Shown piece by piece: positions 1 through 8,977 of a stretch of DNA of 64,000 bases. Each line of letters opens with the position of its first letter. Within the stretch, counting starts at the first letter, position 1. The notes under the pieces were generated by a model, which saw nothing but the letters and a program-made list of their open reading frames with translations, searched no databases and was not told the DNA's origin. The DNA is taken from contig KB911090.1 in the NCBI GenBank assembly GCA_000383355.1, positions 134,233 to 198,232 of the forward strand, in the 5' to 3' direction. The translations under genes were made by a program, and so were the position numbers. The DNA is from Flavobacterium sp. SCGC AAA160-P02 (GTDB taxonomy: Bacteria > Bacteroidota > Bacteroidia > Flavobacteriales > Flavobacteriaceae).

Positions 1-1029
1 TATAATCCGTTTTTTATCTCCAAGTTTTGGAACTGTTACTTTAATGCCATTCCCTAAATCAATTTCAAAAGGAACATAGACTTCTTTAGACATAGAATTA
101 AATCGTTGTCTAATTTCTACAATCGCTATCTCTAAGATTCTTTTATCTGATTCATCTAACTTTTTTTTAATTTCAGTAGTATGAGATTGAATGATAGAAC
201 CATTTGCAATTTTAAAGAAATTAACATAGCCATAACTTTCATCAGAAATAATGGAAAAAACATCTACATTGTTTATAGAAGGGTTTACAATGGTAGATTT
301 AGATTGATAGTTAGATAGTAAGTTTAATTTTTCCTTTACTTTCTGAGCCTCCTCAAATTCCATTTTCTCTGCTAACACTTGCATTATTTCCTGAAACTTA
401 TCTAGACTTTCTTTAAAATTTCCTTTTACAATATTTCTAATTGCTTTAATAGTTTCGTTATAACGTTCTTCTTCTTGAAAATCTTCACAGGGGCCATTGC
501 AGTTTCCCAAATGATATTCTAAACAAACCTTGTATTTTTTTGTTGCTATTTTTTCTCTAGATAAATCATATTTACAAGTTCTTAATGGGTATAACTCTCT
601 TATTAAATCTAATAAGACTTTTACTGTTCTAACATTTGTATAGGGTCCAAAATACTCAGACCCATCTTTGATAACTCTTCGAGTCATGAAAATTCTAGGA
701 AACCGCTCTTTTTTAATACAAATCCAAGGATAGGTTTTATCATCTTTTAACATGATATTATATCTTGGCTGGTATTTTTTAATCAGGTTGTTTTCTAATA
801 ATAATGCATCTGTTTCTGTATCTACAACAATATGCTTAATACTAACAATTTTCTTTACAAGAATTCTAGTTTTTGCATTCTCGTGATTTTTTGTAAAATA
901 CGATGCAACTCTTTTCTTTAAATTCTTTGCTTTTCCAACATATAAAATCTTGTCTTCTTTATCATAATACTGATAAACTCCAGGAGAGTCTGGGATTGTT
1001 TTTAATTGAATTTCTAGAGAAGTTGGCAT
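1..1029 (-). CDS. uvrC: UvrABC excinuclease subunit C, N-terminal part (cut by window edge)
   Basis: UvrC makes the two incisions around DNA lesions in nucleotide excision repair. The reverse strand opens at an ATG ending at 1029 and stays open to base 1, giving 343 residues without a stop, so the C-terminal nuclease half lies outside the window. The start reads MPTSLEIQLKTIPDSPGVYQ, followed by the GIY-YIG signature (PGVYQYYD, ILYVGKAKNLKKRV) and, near residues 160-180, a Cys-rich segment (C-x-x-x-x-C around LGNCNGPC). A UVR-like helical pair (EKMEFEEAQKVKEKL) sits around residues 205-225. This order is typical of UvrC. The next gene downstream cannot be seen. Confidence 0.93.
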   Translation of the reverse strand, partial: MPTSLEIQLKTIPDSPGVYQYYDKEDKILYVGKAKNLKKRVASYFTKNHENAKTRILVKKIVSIKHIVVDTETDALLLENNLIKKYQPRYNIMLKDDKTYPWICIKKERFPRIFMTRRVIKDGSEYFGPYTNVRTVKVLLDLIRELYPLRTCKYDLSREKIATKKYKVCLEYHLGNCNGPCEDFQEEERYNETIKAIRNIVKGNFKESLDKFQEIMQVLAEKMEFEEAQKVKEKLNLLSNYQSKSTIVNPSINNVDVFSIISDESYGYVNFFKIANGSIIQSHTTEIKKKLDESDKRILEIAIVEIRQRFNSMSKEVYVPFEIDLGNGIKVTVPKLGDKKRII

Positions 1030-1187
1030 AGAACGAAAATACTATTTTATTTTTTCTTAATGAGTTATAAAGTGAATTGGACTGTGCAATAAGGAAGGTT
1101 TTAAAAAAAATAGTCAGTCATTTTAATAGCTCGTGCTAAAAAAAAGAACCGTGTTTAAGGAGTTGAAATTCTTGTAATTTATAACTG

Positions 1188-1805
1188 TTATTCTATTACT
1201 TTTTCTTCTTTAGGAAACGCTGTTTTACTGAAAATAAAAAGCAAGGCTACTCCAGTAGTAATATAGGCATCTGCAGGATTAAAAATATAATTAAAAAATC
1301 TAAAAAAATCCCCTCCTATAAAAGGAATCCAGTCCGGAAGATTGCCTTCCCAGATAGGAAAGTAAAACATATCTACCACTTTCCCATAAAACAATTCTCC
1401 GTATGGCCTATCAGAAAACAATGTTGCTAGATTAGTACCTATTGGAGTATCAAAAACAACACCGTAAAAAACAGAGTCTATAATATTACCAACTGCACCA
1501 GAGAAGATTAAAGCTATTGCAAAAATTACTGCATTGTGTGTGCCTTTTTTTATATGCTGGGCTAACCAATAAATAATACCAGAAACAGCTACCAATCTAA
1601 ATAGTGTTAAAAACAGCTTTCCTGCTTTTCCTCCAAACTCAAAACCCATAGCCATTCCGTTATTTTCAACAAAATGAATTCTAAACCAATTAAATACTTT
1701 TACTTCTTCACCTAAAAAAAAGTTTGTTTTAATATAAATTTTTACAATTTGATCTATTAGTATTGCTAAGATTACCGTTAATAAAGCAATGTTTTTTTTA
1801 GACAT
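1188..1805 (-). CDS. lspA: Lipoprotein signal peptidase (signal peptidase II)
   Basis: This inner-membrane aspartyl protease removes the signal peptide from diacylglyceryl-modified prolipoproteins. The 205-residue protein has four hydrophobic segments and the family motifs: VENNGMAMG near residue 46, VGNIID near 105, and the two likely catalytic aspartates in KVVDMF (D145) and FNPADAYI (D179). It is somewhat longer than the E. coli enzyme (about 165 residues), with the extra residues lying between motifs (about 112-140), as seen in other Bacteroidetes. It follows the DksA-like gene on the same strand, separated by a hairpin. It would process the many lipoproteins of the glucan locus in this window. 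Confidence 0.93.
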   Translation of the reverse strand: MSKKNIALLTVILAILIDQIVKIYIKTNFFLGEEVKVFNWFRIHFVENNGMAMGFEFGGKAGKLFLTLFRLVAVSGIIYWLAQHIKKGTHNAVIFAIALIFSGAVGNIIDSVFYGVVFDTPIGTNLATLFSDRPYGELFYGKVVDMFYFPIWEGNLPDWIPFIGGDFFRFFNYIFNPADAYITTGVALLFIFSKTAFPKEEKVIE

Positions 1806-1916
1806 ATTTCTAGAATTATTATGGAAACAAAAATAAGAATATTATTGTATTTGAGGTTTGTGTTAACAAAACATTGGTACTCTTACAAATGAAATTGTGC
1901 TATTTTGAAAAAATAA

Positions 1917-1942
1917 AAAAGCTTCCTAATTAGGAAGCTTTT
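1917..1942 (-). terminator. Rho-independent terminator after the DksA-like gene
   Basis: A perfect inverted repeat (arm AAAAGCTTCCTAA) directly follows the DksA-like stop. On the reverse strand it continues into a T-rich tail, as expected for an intrinsic terminator of the ileS-dksA transcript. It would partly or fully insulate lspA. Confidence 0.8.
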
Positions 1943-1945
1943 GAT

Positions 1946-2323
1946 TTACTGTCGTCTTTTTGCCTCTATGCTTAAAGTAGCATGCGGCACTAGCTTTAAT
2001 CGTTCTTTCTGAATGAGTTTTCCTGTAACTCTGCAAACTCCATACGTTTTGTTTTCTATTCTTATTAAGGCATTATTTAAATCCCTAATAAATTTTTCTT
2101 GGCGAATTGCTAACTGAACATTAGCTTCTTTACTCATGGTTTCAGAACCTTCTTCAAAAGATTTAAACTGAGGTGAAGTATCGTCTGTACCGTTATTTAA
2201 TCCATTTTTATATGAACTTTGTAATAAGGCTAAATCTTCTTCAGCTCTTTCTATTTTCTTTAGGATGATTTCTTTAAACTCTTGTAAATCTTCATCAGAA
2301 TATTTTGTGCTTGTATTCGACAT
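1946..2323 (-). CDS. DksA/TraR family regulator with degenerate zinc finger
   Basis: This 125-residue protein has a long N-terminal helical region and a C-terminal DksA/TraR-type segment (YGVCRVTGKLIQKERL, VPHATLSIEA). DksA-family proteins bind the RNA polymerase secondary channel and tune stringent-response transcription. The canonical C4 zinc finger has four cysteines, but only the first (YGVC) remains here; the positions equivalent to the second, third and fourth are T, S and non-Cys. This Cys-poor form is common in Flavobacteria, so it is probably a functional zinc-independent variant. The stop codon of ileS lies five bases upstream of the start, so the two genes are almost certainly co-transcribed. 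Confidence 0.85.
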   Translation of the reverse strand: MSNTSTKYSDEDLQEFKEIILKKIERAEEDLALLQSSYKNGLNNGTDDTSPQFKSFEEGSETMSKEANVQLAIRQEKFIRDLNNALIRIENKTYGVCRVTGKLIQKERLKLVPHATLSIEAKRRQ

Positions 2324-2328
2324 GATTC

Positions 2329-5300
2329 TTACATTTTATGAATTAATATTTTACTTTTGATGGTGTCAAACTCTATCTCTGAACCATCTATTAATTGATC
2401 AACAAAAACCAATTCATCGGTTAGTGTTTCACTCATAATATACTCTTTATTATTATTGATAGATTCTTCCAAATCTTCAAATTTTAAAACCGTTAATTTA
2501 ATTCTATCTGTTACCTCAAGACCCTTGTCTTTTCTGGCATTTTGAATTCTATTAATCAGTTCTCTTGCAACTCCTTCTTTACGCAGTTCTTCAGAAATAG
2601 TAACATCTAAAGCTACTGTAATGGATCCTTCATTTGCTACCAACCAGCCCTCTATGTCTTTAGATGATATCTCTACATCTGAAAGGTCTAAGTTAATAAT
2701 TTTTCCTTCAAGTTCAATAGCTATTTTTTCGTTGAATTCTATTTTGGCAATATCTTCTTTTGTAAAGTTTCGAATGGCATTGGCTATGAACTTCATTTCT
2801 TTCCCAAATTTTGGCCCTAAGGTTTTAAAATTTGGCTTAATTTGTTTTACTAAAATATCTGAAGCATCTTCTAATAAGACAATTTCTTTAATATTTACCT
2901 CGTGTTTAATTAAGTTAGCAACAGCTAATATTGATGATTTTTGCTCTGTACTTTCTACAGGGATCATTATTTTCTGAAGTGGTTGTCTAACTTTTATTTT
3001 TTCTTTTGCTCTTAACGATAAAACTAAAGAAGAAATAGTCTGTGCGTCTTCCATTTTACGCTCTAAAGATTTATCTATAAATGAATCTTTAAAAACAGGA
3101 AAATGAGCTAAATGAACACTTTCAAAGGTTTCTTTTTTAGAAACAGCATTTAAATCTAAATACAGTTTGTCCATAAAAAATGGAGCAATTGGAGCTGCTA
3201 TTTTTGCAATTGTAACCATACAGGTGTACAATGTCTGATAGGCAGAAATCTTATCTTGTTGGTAATCTCCTTTCCAAAACCTTCTTCTACTTAAGCGAAC
3301 ATACCAATTACTCAAATAATCTTGGGTAAAATCTGAGATAGCTCTTGCTGCTTTTGTTGGCTCATATTCTTCATAGAACTTATCTACTTTTTGAATTAAT
3401 GTATGTAATTCTGATAAAATCCAACGATCTAATTCTGGTCTTTCAAGCAATGGAATGTCTTCTTCTAAATAAGAAAACCCGTCTATGTTCGTATACAAGG
3501 TAAAGAATGAGTAGGTGTTGTAAAGTGTTCCAAAGAACTTACGCTTCACCTCTTCAATTCCTTCTTTATCAAATTTTAAGTTATCCCAAGGATTTGCATT
3601 AGAAATCATATACCAACGTGTAGCATCTGCACCATAAGTCTCTAAAGTTTCAAAAGGGTCTGCGGCATTTCCAAGGCGCTTAGACATTTTTTGTCCGTTT
3701 TTGTCTAATACTAATCCGTTAGAAACAACGTTTTTGTAGGCTACAGAATCAAAAACCATGGTTCCAATAGCGTGCAGCGTATAAAACCAACCACGTGTTT
3801 GATCTACTCCTTCAGCTATAAAATCTGCAGGAAATGATTTATTTTCATCAATTAGTTCTTTATTTTCAAAAGGATAGTGCCATTGAGCATAAGGCATTGA
3901 TCCAGAATCAAACCAAACATCTATCAAATCACTTTCTCGTTGCATTGGTTTACCTGAAGGTGAAACCAATATAATTTGATCAACAATATTCTTGTGTAAA
4001 TCTATGGTTGCATAGTTTTCATCAGACATGTTTCCAACTTCAAAGTTGGCATAAATATCTTCTGAAATAATCCCTGCTTCAACAGATTTTTGAATTTCAG
4101 CTTTCAACTCAGCTACAGAACCAATACAAATTTCTTCTTTCTTGTCTTCTGTTCTCCATATAGGTAATGGAATCCCCCAGTAACGAGAACGCGATAAATT
4201 CCAATCATTTGCATTTGCCAGCCAGTTTCCAAAACGTCCTTCTCCTGTTGATACTGGTTTCCAGTTAATGGTTTTATTCAGCTCATGCATGCGATCTTTT
4301 ACATCGGTAACTTTAATAAACCAAGAATCTAATGGATAATATAAAATTGGCTTATCTGTTCTCCAACAGTTTGGATAGCTATGCTTGTATTTTTCAACCT
4401 TAAAGGCTTTATTCTCTTCTTTTAATTTAATGGCAAGCTCTACATCTATAGATTTTTCTGGTGCTTCGCCGTCTTTGTAGTATTCATTCTTTACATACTT
4501 TCCTCCAAATTCACCAAGTTCTTTTACGAACTTTCCTTGCAAATCTACTAATGGAACTAAATTATCGTTCTCATCTTTAATTAGCATTGGTGGAATTTCT
4601 GGCGTTGCTTGTTTTGCAACCAAGGCATCATCTGCTCCAAAAGTGGGAGATGTATGTACAATTCCTGTTCCGTCTTCTGTAGTTACAAAATCTCCAGAAA
4701 TTACTCTAAATGCATCTTGCGGATTGTCATTTGGTAATACATACTGAAGTAATTGCTCATACCTAATACCAACCAAATCTTTTCCAACAAATTCTTTTAC
4801 AACATAAAAAGGAATCTTTTTATTCCCAGAAGTGTACTCTTTTAATTCTTCAGTAGTATCAACTTTAAAGGAGTTCTTCCCTCCAAATTGTTTGCCAACT
4901 AACTTTTTAGCTAAAATTACTTTTGTTGGCTCAAAGGTGTATTGATTAAAAGTATCAACCAATACATATTCAATTTTTGATCCAACAGTTAAAGCGGTAT
5001 TACTTGGCAATGTCCAGGGTGTTGTTGTCCATGCTAAAAAATAAACAGCACCTTGTTTTTGTAAAAAGCTAGGAAGTGTTTCATTGATTGCTTTAAACTG
5101 AGCAACAACGGTAGTGTCTGTAACATCTTGGTAGGTACCCGGTTGATTTAATTCGTGTGAACTTAATCCAGTTCCTGCTTTTGGTGAATATGGCTGAATG
5201 GTGTATCCTTTGTACATCAAATTCTTTTCATATATCTGCTTTAGCAGCCACCAAACACTTTCCATGTATTTTGGCTCATAGGTAACATACGGATCATCCA

Positions 5301-5736
5301 TATTTACCCAATACCCCATTTTCTGTGTAAGATCATTCCAAATGCCTGTGTAACGCATAACGGCTTTTCTACAAGCAGCATTATACTCTTCTACAGAAAT
5401 GGTTTTTCCTATATCTTCTTTTGTTATTCCAAGTTCTTTTTCAACACCCAATTCTATTGGTAATCCGTGCGTATCCCATCCTGCTTTCCGTTTTACTTGG
5501 AAGCCCTTCATAGTTTTATAACGTGGAAAAATATCTTTAATAGCTCTGGCCAGTACGTGATGAACTCCCGGTAATCCATTGGCTGATGGCGGTCCTTCAA
5601 AAAATACGTACGGTTTATTTCCTTCTCGGGTAGTCACACTTTTTTCAAAGATGTTATTCTCTTCCCAATATTTTAGCATTTCTTTTGCTACATTCGGTAA
5701 GTTAAGTCCTTTATATTCAGGAAACTTTGTACTCAT
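2329..5736 (-). CDS. ileS: Isoleucyl-tRNA synthetase, IleRS2-like (eukaryotic/archaeal type)
   Basis: It charges tRNA-Ile with isoleucine and edits valine. The 1135-residue protein shows the class I signature near the N terminus (PSANGLPGVHHVLAR, the HIGH equivalent), the CP1 editing domain, LSRSRYWGIPLP, and the catalytic loop as KMSKR within GQKMSKRLGN. The KMSKR form, together with a length well above the roughly 930-940 residues of classical bacterial IleS, points to the IleRS2 class, which is generally mupirocin-tolerant; that phenotype is inference. The C-terminal anticodon-binding region is complete. The gene leads an operon with the DksA-like gene five bases downstream. Confidence 0.95.
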   Translation of the reverse strand: MSTKFPEYKGLNLPNVAKEMLKYWEENNIFEKSVTTREGNKPYVFFEGPPSANGLPGVHHVLARAIKDIFPRYKTMKGFQVKRKAGWDTHGLPIELGVEKELGITKEDIGKTISVEEYNAACRKAVMRYTGIWNDLTQKMGYWVNMDDPYVTYEPKYMESVWWLLKQIYEKNLMYKGYTIQPYSPKAGTGLSSHELNQPGTYQDVTDTTVVAQFKAINETLPSFLQKQGAVYFLAWTTTPWTLPSNTALTVGSKIEYVLVDTFNQYTFEPTKVILAKKLVGKQFGGKNSFKVDTTEELKEYTSGNKKIPFYVVKEFVGKDLVGIRYEQLLQYVLPNDNPQDAFRVISGDFVTTEDGTGIVHTSPTFGADDALVAKQATPEIPPMLIKDENDNLVPLVDLQGKFVKELGEFGGKYVKNEYYKDGEAPEKSIDVELAIKLKEENKAFKVEKYKHSYPNCWRTDKPILYYPLDSWFIKVTDVKDRMHELNKTINWKPVSTGEGRFGNWLANANDWNLSRSRYWGIPLPIWRTEDKKEEICIGSVAELKAEIQKSVEAGIISEDIYANFEVGNMSDENYATIDLHKNIVDQIILVSPSGKPMQRESDLIDVWFDSGSMPYAQWHYPFENKELIDENKSFPADFIAEGVDQTRGWFYTLHAIGTMVFDSVAYKNVVSNGLVLDKNGQKMSKRLGNAADPFETLETYGADATRWYMISNANPWDNLKFDKEGIEEVKRKFFGTLYNTYSFFTLYTNIDGFSYLEEDIPLLERPELDRWILSELHTLIQKVDKFYEEYEPTKAARAISDFTQDYLSNWYVRLSRRRFWKGDYQQDKISAYQTLYTCMVTIAKIAAPIAPFFMDKLYLDLNAVSKKETFESVHLAHFPVFKDSFIDKSLERKMEDAQTISSLVLSLRAKEKIKVRQPLQKIMIPVESTEQKSSILAVANLIKHEVNIKEIVLLEDASDILVKQIKPNFKTLGPKFGKEMKFIANAIRNFTKEDIAKIEFNEKIAIELEGKIINLDLSDVEISSKDIEGWLVANEGSITVALDVTISEELRKEGVARELINRIQNARKDKGLEVTDRIKLTVLKFEDLEESINNNKEYIMSETLTDELVFVDQLIDGSEIEFDTIKSKILIHKM

Positions 5737-5884
5737 AAATCACTGTTTCTAATAAGACTGCGAAAATACATATTTTCCAGTAATTCCGTATCGTTGTTCT
5801 AGAAAAGAATTGTAGATAACCGATGTTGTTACCTGAGGTTTCAAGCTATAGTTCAATTTTGAAAGGGTAAACTCTTTAGAAGTA

Positions 5885-6664
5885 TTAGCTGAGCCCTCGT
5901 TCATTTTTAATGGTTTCGTAAGCAGCTTGTATTTTTTGAAACTTTTCTTTTGCTCCTTTTAAGTGCTCGTCTCCAAGACCAATTAATTTGTCTGGATGGT
6001 ATTTTTTTACCATTTTTCTATAAGCTGTTTTTAATTCTGAATCGGATGCTGATGTCTGAATTTCTAAAATTTTATAGGCACTGTCTGAAGAGCTATAGAA
6101 CATGGCTTTAATAGACTCAAAATCATATTGATTAATGTATAAATACCCTGCTATTTTTCTAATTTCATCAACTTCTATTTCAGAAACATGTTCGTCTGCT
6201 TTTGCTATTCCAAATAAAAAATGAACTAATTGTAGTCTAGAAGAATGAGGCATATGTTGGCGTATTTGTATGCACACCTGTCTTGCTGAAACTTGCTTTT
6301 TCAGTACCCCTTTAAACAATTGAAAAGCTTTGTTTGCTCTTTCTTTGCCATACATGCCAACAAATTGAGTTCTCACAAAATTCAATTCTCGATCATCAAC
6401 TTTTCCGTCAGCTTTAATAACTACAGAGGCCAGTATTAATAAACTAATTTCAAAATCACCGCTTAATGTTTGTGCTTTTCTCTGGTGATAGCCTTGTTGA
6501 CGACCTTGTTGATGACCTTGTTGATAGTCTTGCTGTTCTTTTACAAAGTCTTCTTTTGTAAATTTATCAACTATCGTTGCTGCAGCAAAACCCAAAATAG
6601 CTCCAATAGGTCCTCCAAATGTAAATCCAATTCCGGCTCCTAGCCATTTAGAAAAATTACTCAT
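5885..6664 (-). CDS. TerB/DjlA-like protein with C-terminal J domain
   Basis: This 259-residue protein has three parts. The N terminus (residues about 5-35) is Gly-rich and hydrophobic (GAGIGFTFGGPIGAILGFAA) and probably inserts in the membrane. A Gln/Gly-rich linker (about 43-62) is built from QQGx repeats. A TerB-like all-helical domain (about 70-185) follows, then a J domain (about 195-259) with the HPDK motif that stimulates DnaK ATPase. The order matches DjlA-type co-chaperones, which act at the inner membrane. No partner gene is adjacent; it is transcribed divergently from the bacilliredoxin gene. Confidence 0.85.
   Translation of the reverse strand: MSNFSKWLGAGIGFTFGGPIGAILGFAAATIVDKFTKEDFVKEQQDYQQGHQQGRQQGYHQRKAQTLSGDFEISLLILASVVIKADGKVDDRELNFVRTQFVGMYGKERANKAFQLFKGVLKKQVSARQVCIQIRQHMPHSSRLQLVHFLFGIAKADEHVSEIEVDEIRKIAGYLYINQYDFESIKAMFYSSSDSAYKILEIQTSASDSELKTAYRKMVKKYHPDKLIGLGDEHLKGAKEKFQKIQAAYETIKNERGLS
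6486..6535. repeat. Short 12-bp tandem repeat inside the J-domain protein
   Basis: About four imperfect copies of a 12-base unit (reverse-strand coding for QQGx, forward strand like CTTGTTGAYGAC) lie in frame in the linker of the DjlA-like protein. Unit length is a multiple of three, so copy changes would lengthen or shorten the linker without a frameshift. Confidence 0.7.
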
Positions 6665-6698
6665 CTTTTATCAATTTTTGATCCTCAAATATACTATT

Positions 6699-6725
6699 TT
6701 GATTGTGTTATATTCCTTATCTTTG
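6699..6725 (+). promoter_or_regulatory. Bacteroidetes-type promoter of the bacilliredoxin gene
   Basis: TTTTG at about 6697-6701 and TATCTTTG at 6718-6725 match the -33 TTG and -7 TAnnTTTG elements used by the Bacteroidetes primary sigma factor, with a 16-base spacer (slightly short). The start codon follows about 21 bases later. Confidence 0.55.
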
Positions 6726-6746
6726 TATTCTAAATTTTAAAAAACT

Positions 6747-7157
6747 ATGTACCCAGAAGAATTAGTAAAACCGATGCGCGAAGAGCTAACAAATAACGGT
6801 TTTTCAGCTTTGTATTCAGCAGATGATGTAGATGCTGCAATTGCAACAAAAGGAACAACCTTAGTAATGGTAAATTCTGTTTGTGGTTGTGCAGCAGGAA
6901 CAGCTAGACCAGGAGCAGTTGCTTCTTTACAATTTGACAAAAAACCAGACAACCTAACCACTGTTTTTGCAGGGGTTGATAAAGAATCTACACAAAAAGC
7001 AAGAGAACATATGGTTCCTTTTCCTCCGTCTTCACCAGCAGTCGCTTTGTTTAAAGATGGTGAATTGGTTCACATGCTAGAACGTCATCATATTGAGGGG
7101 AGATCTGCTCAAATGATTGCTGAAAACTTAGTGTCTGCTTATAACGAATTTTGTTAA
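6747..7157 (+). CDS. BrxA/BrxB family bacilliredoxin-like protein
   Basis: This 136-residue protein of the YphP/YqiW (BrxA/BrxB) family has a thioredoxin-like fold and a CGC redox motif (NSVCGCAAGTARPG, C46 and C48). In Firmicutes such proteins remove bacillithiol from oxidised protein thiols. Flavobacteria also carry the family, and the thiol used here is not shown by the sequence. The length is normal for the family and conserved blocks YPEELVKPMREEL and VPFPPSSPAVALF are intact. It is preceded by a good promoter and followed by a strong terminator, so it is monocistronic. Confidence 0.9.
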   Translation: MYPEELVKPMREELTNNGFSALYSADDVDAAIATKGTTLVMVNSVCGCAAGTARPGAVASLQFDKKPDNLTTVFAGVDKESTQKAREHMVPFPPSSPAVALFKDGELVHMLERHHIEGRSAQMIAENLVSAYNEFC

Positions 7158-7196
7158 TAAGGCACTATTTTTAATTAAATAGTAAGAAATAATATG

Positions 7197-7226
7197 AAAC
7201 CTACCTCTAATAGAGGTGGGTTTTTT
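7197..7226 (+). terminator. Rho-independent terminator of the bacilliredoxin gene
   Basis: A GC-richer hairpin, CCTACCTC-TAAT-AGAGGTGGG, is followed directly by a run of six Ts, 40 bases after the stop codon. Confidence 0.85.
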
Positions 7227-7237
7227 ATTTTTATACA

Positions 7238-7894
7238 ATGAACAAAGAGCAAATTATTCTAAATACAATAGACTTTGTTAAAGAAACTCTAGAAGGCGCA
7301 GAAGGAGGGCATGATTGGTTTCATATTGAGCGGGTTTATAAAAACGCACTTTTAATCTCAGAAAATGAAAAAGTTGATCGTTTTACTGTTCAATTAGGAG
7401 CGCTTTTGCATGACATTGCTGATGCAAAATTTTATAATGGAGACGAATCTATTGGGCCAAAAAAAGCGAGAGAATTTTTAAAAAAGCAATATGTAGATGA
7501 TGATATTATTATTCACATAGAAAATATCATTTTGTTTATTTCTTACAAATCTTCATTAGACACCAGTAAAAAATTCACCTCTCCAGAACTAGATGTTATT
7601 CAAGATGCAGATCGTTTAGATGCAATAGGAGCTATTGGAATAGCTAGGTGTTTTAATTATGGTGGGTTTAAAAACAGGTCTTTATACGATCCAGCAATTG
7701 AACCTAATTTAGAAATGACAAAAGAGCAATACAAAAAGTCTACTGCACCAACAATTAATCATTTTTATGAAAAATTATTGCTTTTAAAAGATAAAATGAA
7801 CACAAAAACCGGTCAGCTTTTAGCCAAAGAAAGACATGGGTATATGGAAGGGTTTCTTCAACAGTTTTATGAAGAATGGAATGGGGTTAAATAA
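7238..7894 (+). CDS. HD domain phosphohydrolase (YedJ/YpgQ-like)
   Basis: This 218-residue cytoplasmic protein has the metal-binding HD superfamily residues: GHDWFHIERV (H25, H29), LLHDIAD (H58-D59) and the distal aspartate in QDADRLDAIGAIG near residue 130. The arrangement matches the YedJ/YpgQ group of predicted nucleotide or phosphate-ester hydrolases; the natural substrate is unknown. It starts just after a terminator hairpin, so it probably has its own promoter, which I could not resolve. Confidence 0.85.
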   Translation: MNKEQIILNTIDFVKETLEGAEGGHDWFHIERVYKNALLISENEKVDRFTVQLGALLHDIADAKFYNGDESIGPKKAREFLKKQYVDDDIIIHIENIILFISYKSSLDTSKKFTSPELDVIQDADRLDAIGAIGIARCFNYGGFKNRSLYDPAIEPNLEMTKEQYKKSTAPTINHFYEKLLLLKDKMNTKTGQLLAKERHGYMEGFLQQFYEEWNGVK

Positions 7895-7919
7895 GAAGCA
7901 ATAATTAGTTTGATCACCT

Positions 7920-8093
7920 TTAACTGGCATTTGCCACTTCTAAGGCTGTTAGTTTATACTCTAAAATGGCTAATTCTTCTGCACTTTGTATAATTTGCTC
8001 TGCCGTTAGTTCATTATTAGAATTAACATACTCAATGATTTCTTTACTTTTTACCGTATAATAAACTATTGCTTTTTCAATTTTATTGTTCAT
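7920..8093 (-). CDS. Small acidic protein of unknown function (57 residues)
   Basis: An open frame of 57 codons on the reverse strand (MNNKIEKAIVYYTVKSKEII..., ending ALEVANAS). The start codon lies 11 bases beyond the stop of the AraC-type regulator on the same strand, preceded by an AAAAAGAG stretch that could serve as a weak ribosome binding site. The sequence is rich in E, A, I and N, predicts as mostly helical, and has no signal peptide or cysteine. I recognise no family. The close spacing suggests co-transcription with the regulator. It is supported only by its clean frame and context. Confidence 0.5.
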   Translation of the reverse strand: MNNKIEKAIVYYTVKSKEIIEYVNSNNELTAEQIIQSAEELAILEYKLTALEVANAS

Positions 8094-8104
8094 CTCTTTT
8101 TTAT

Positions 8105-8977
8105 TTATTGGAGTAAGCCTTTCATTTCCTTTCTATAACCAGAAGCATTCTTTCCTGTAATTTCTTTAAATAACTTATTAAAATGTGAAAAATTATTAAA
8201 TCCACATTCATAAGCAATATCAGTTATGCTCATGGTGCTTTCAGATAGTAATTTAGTTGCATGAACAACTCTATATTCATTGACTAATTTGGTAAATGTT
8301 TTTCCAGTTACTTTTTTAAAGTATCTACAAAAAGCAGGAACAGTCATAGTAGCAACACTAGCAATTTGATCTAAACTAATATGTTCTTTAAAATTAGTAT
8401 TAATATGTTTATAAATTGTGTCTAATTTTGAACTGTCTTGGAATTCTGTCTCAACAGCATAACCGTCTACATTTAAGATAGTATAGTCTTCTGTTTTAGA
8501 AAGAATATTTAAAATTTCTAAAAAAACAAGCAGCTTTTTAAAACCATTTTTTTCTACAAGTTTTTCAATTTTGTAGCCTATTTTAATTTTAGTTTCTAAA
8601 CCAAAGAGAATTCCTTTTTTAGAACGCTCAAATAATTCTTTGATCTTTTTCATTTCTGGGATCTCAAAAAAATCTGTTCCTAAAAAATCTTCTTTAAACT
8701 GAATGAGGGTTTCAAAACCATTGGTTGTTAAACGATCTGTAAAGCCATTGTGGGGTAAATTTGGACCTATGAGTAATAATTGACTGTTATTGAAATATGA
8801 TAAATGATTTCCAATATGCCTTTTCCCTTGGCCTTTGTTTACATACACTAATTCTAACTCTGGGTGAAAATGCCAAGAAGCTTTGTTTGTTTTGAGAAAC
8901 TCTGTATGCTTTTTCACTAATACAGAACTCCCAAAACCCGGATATACCTTTTCTAATATGGGTTTCTTTTTATTCAT
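8105..8977 (-). CDS. AraC family transcriptional regulator with N-terminal cupin
   Basis: This 290-residue protein has an N-terminal AraC-type cupin (residues about 25-100; WHFHPELELVYVNKGQGKRHIG) and a C-terminal double helix-turn-helix (about 190-285; DQIASVATMTVPAFCRYFKKVTG, cut to its key pair FCRYFKK, and ITDIAYECGFNNFSHFNKLFK). Such cupin-AraC proteins often sense sugars or small metabolites. No catabolic operon lies next to it, so its target is unknown. The short 57-residue gene downstream is probably in the same transcript. Confidence 0.92.
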   Translation of the reverse strand: MNKKKPILEKVYPGFGSSVLVKKHTEFLKTNKASWHFHPELELVYVNKGQGKRHIGNHLSYFNNSQLLLIGPNLPHNGFTDRLTTNGFETLIQFKEDFLGTDFFEIPEMKKIKELFERSKKGILFGLETKIKIGYKIEKLVEKNGFKKLLVFLEILNILSKTEDYTILNVDGYAVETEFQDSSKLDTIYKHINTNFKEHISLDQIASVATMTVPAFCRYFKKVTGKTFTKLVNEYRVVHATKLLSESTMSITDIAYECGFNNFSHFNKLFKEITGKNASGYRKEMKGLLQ

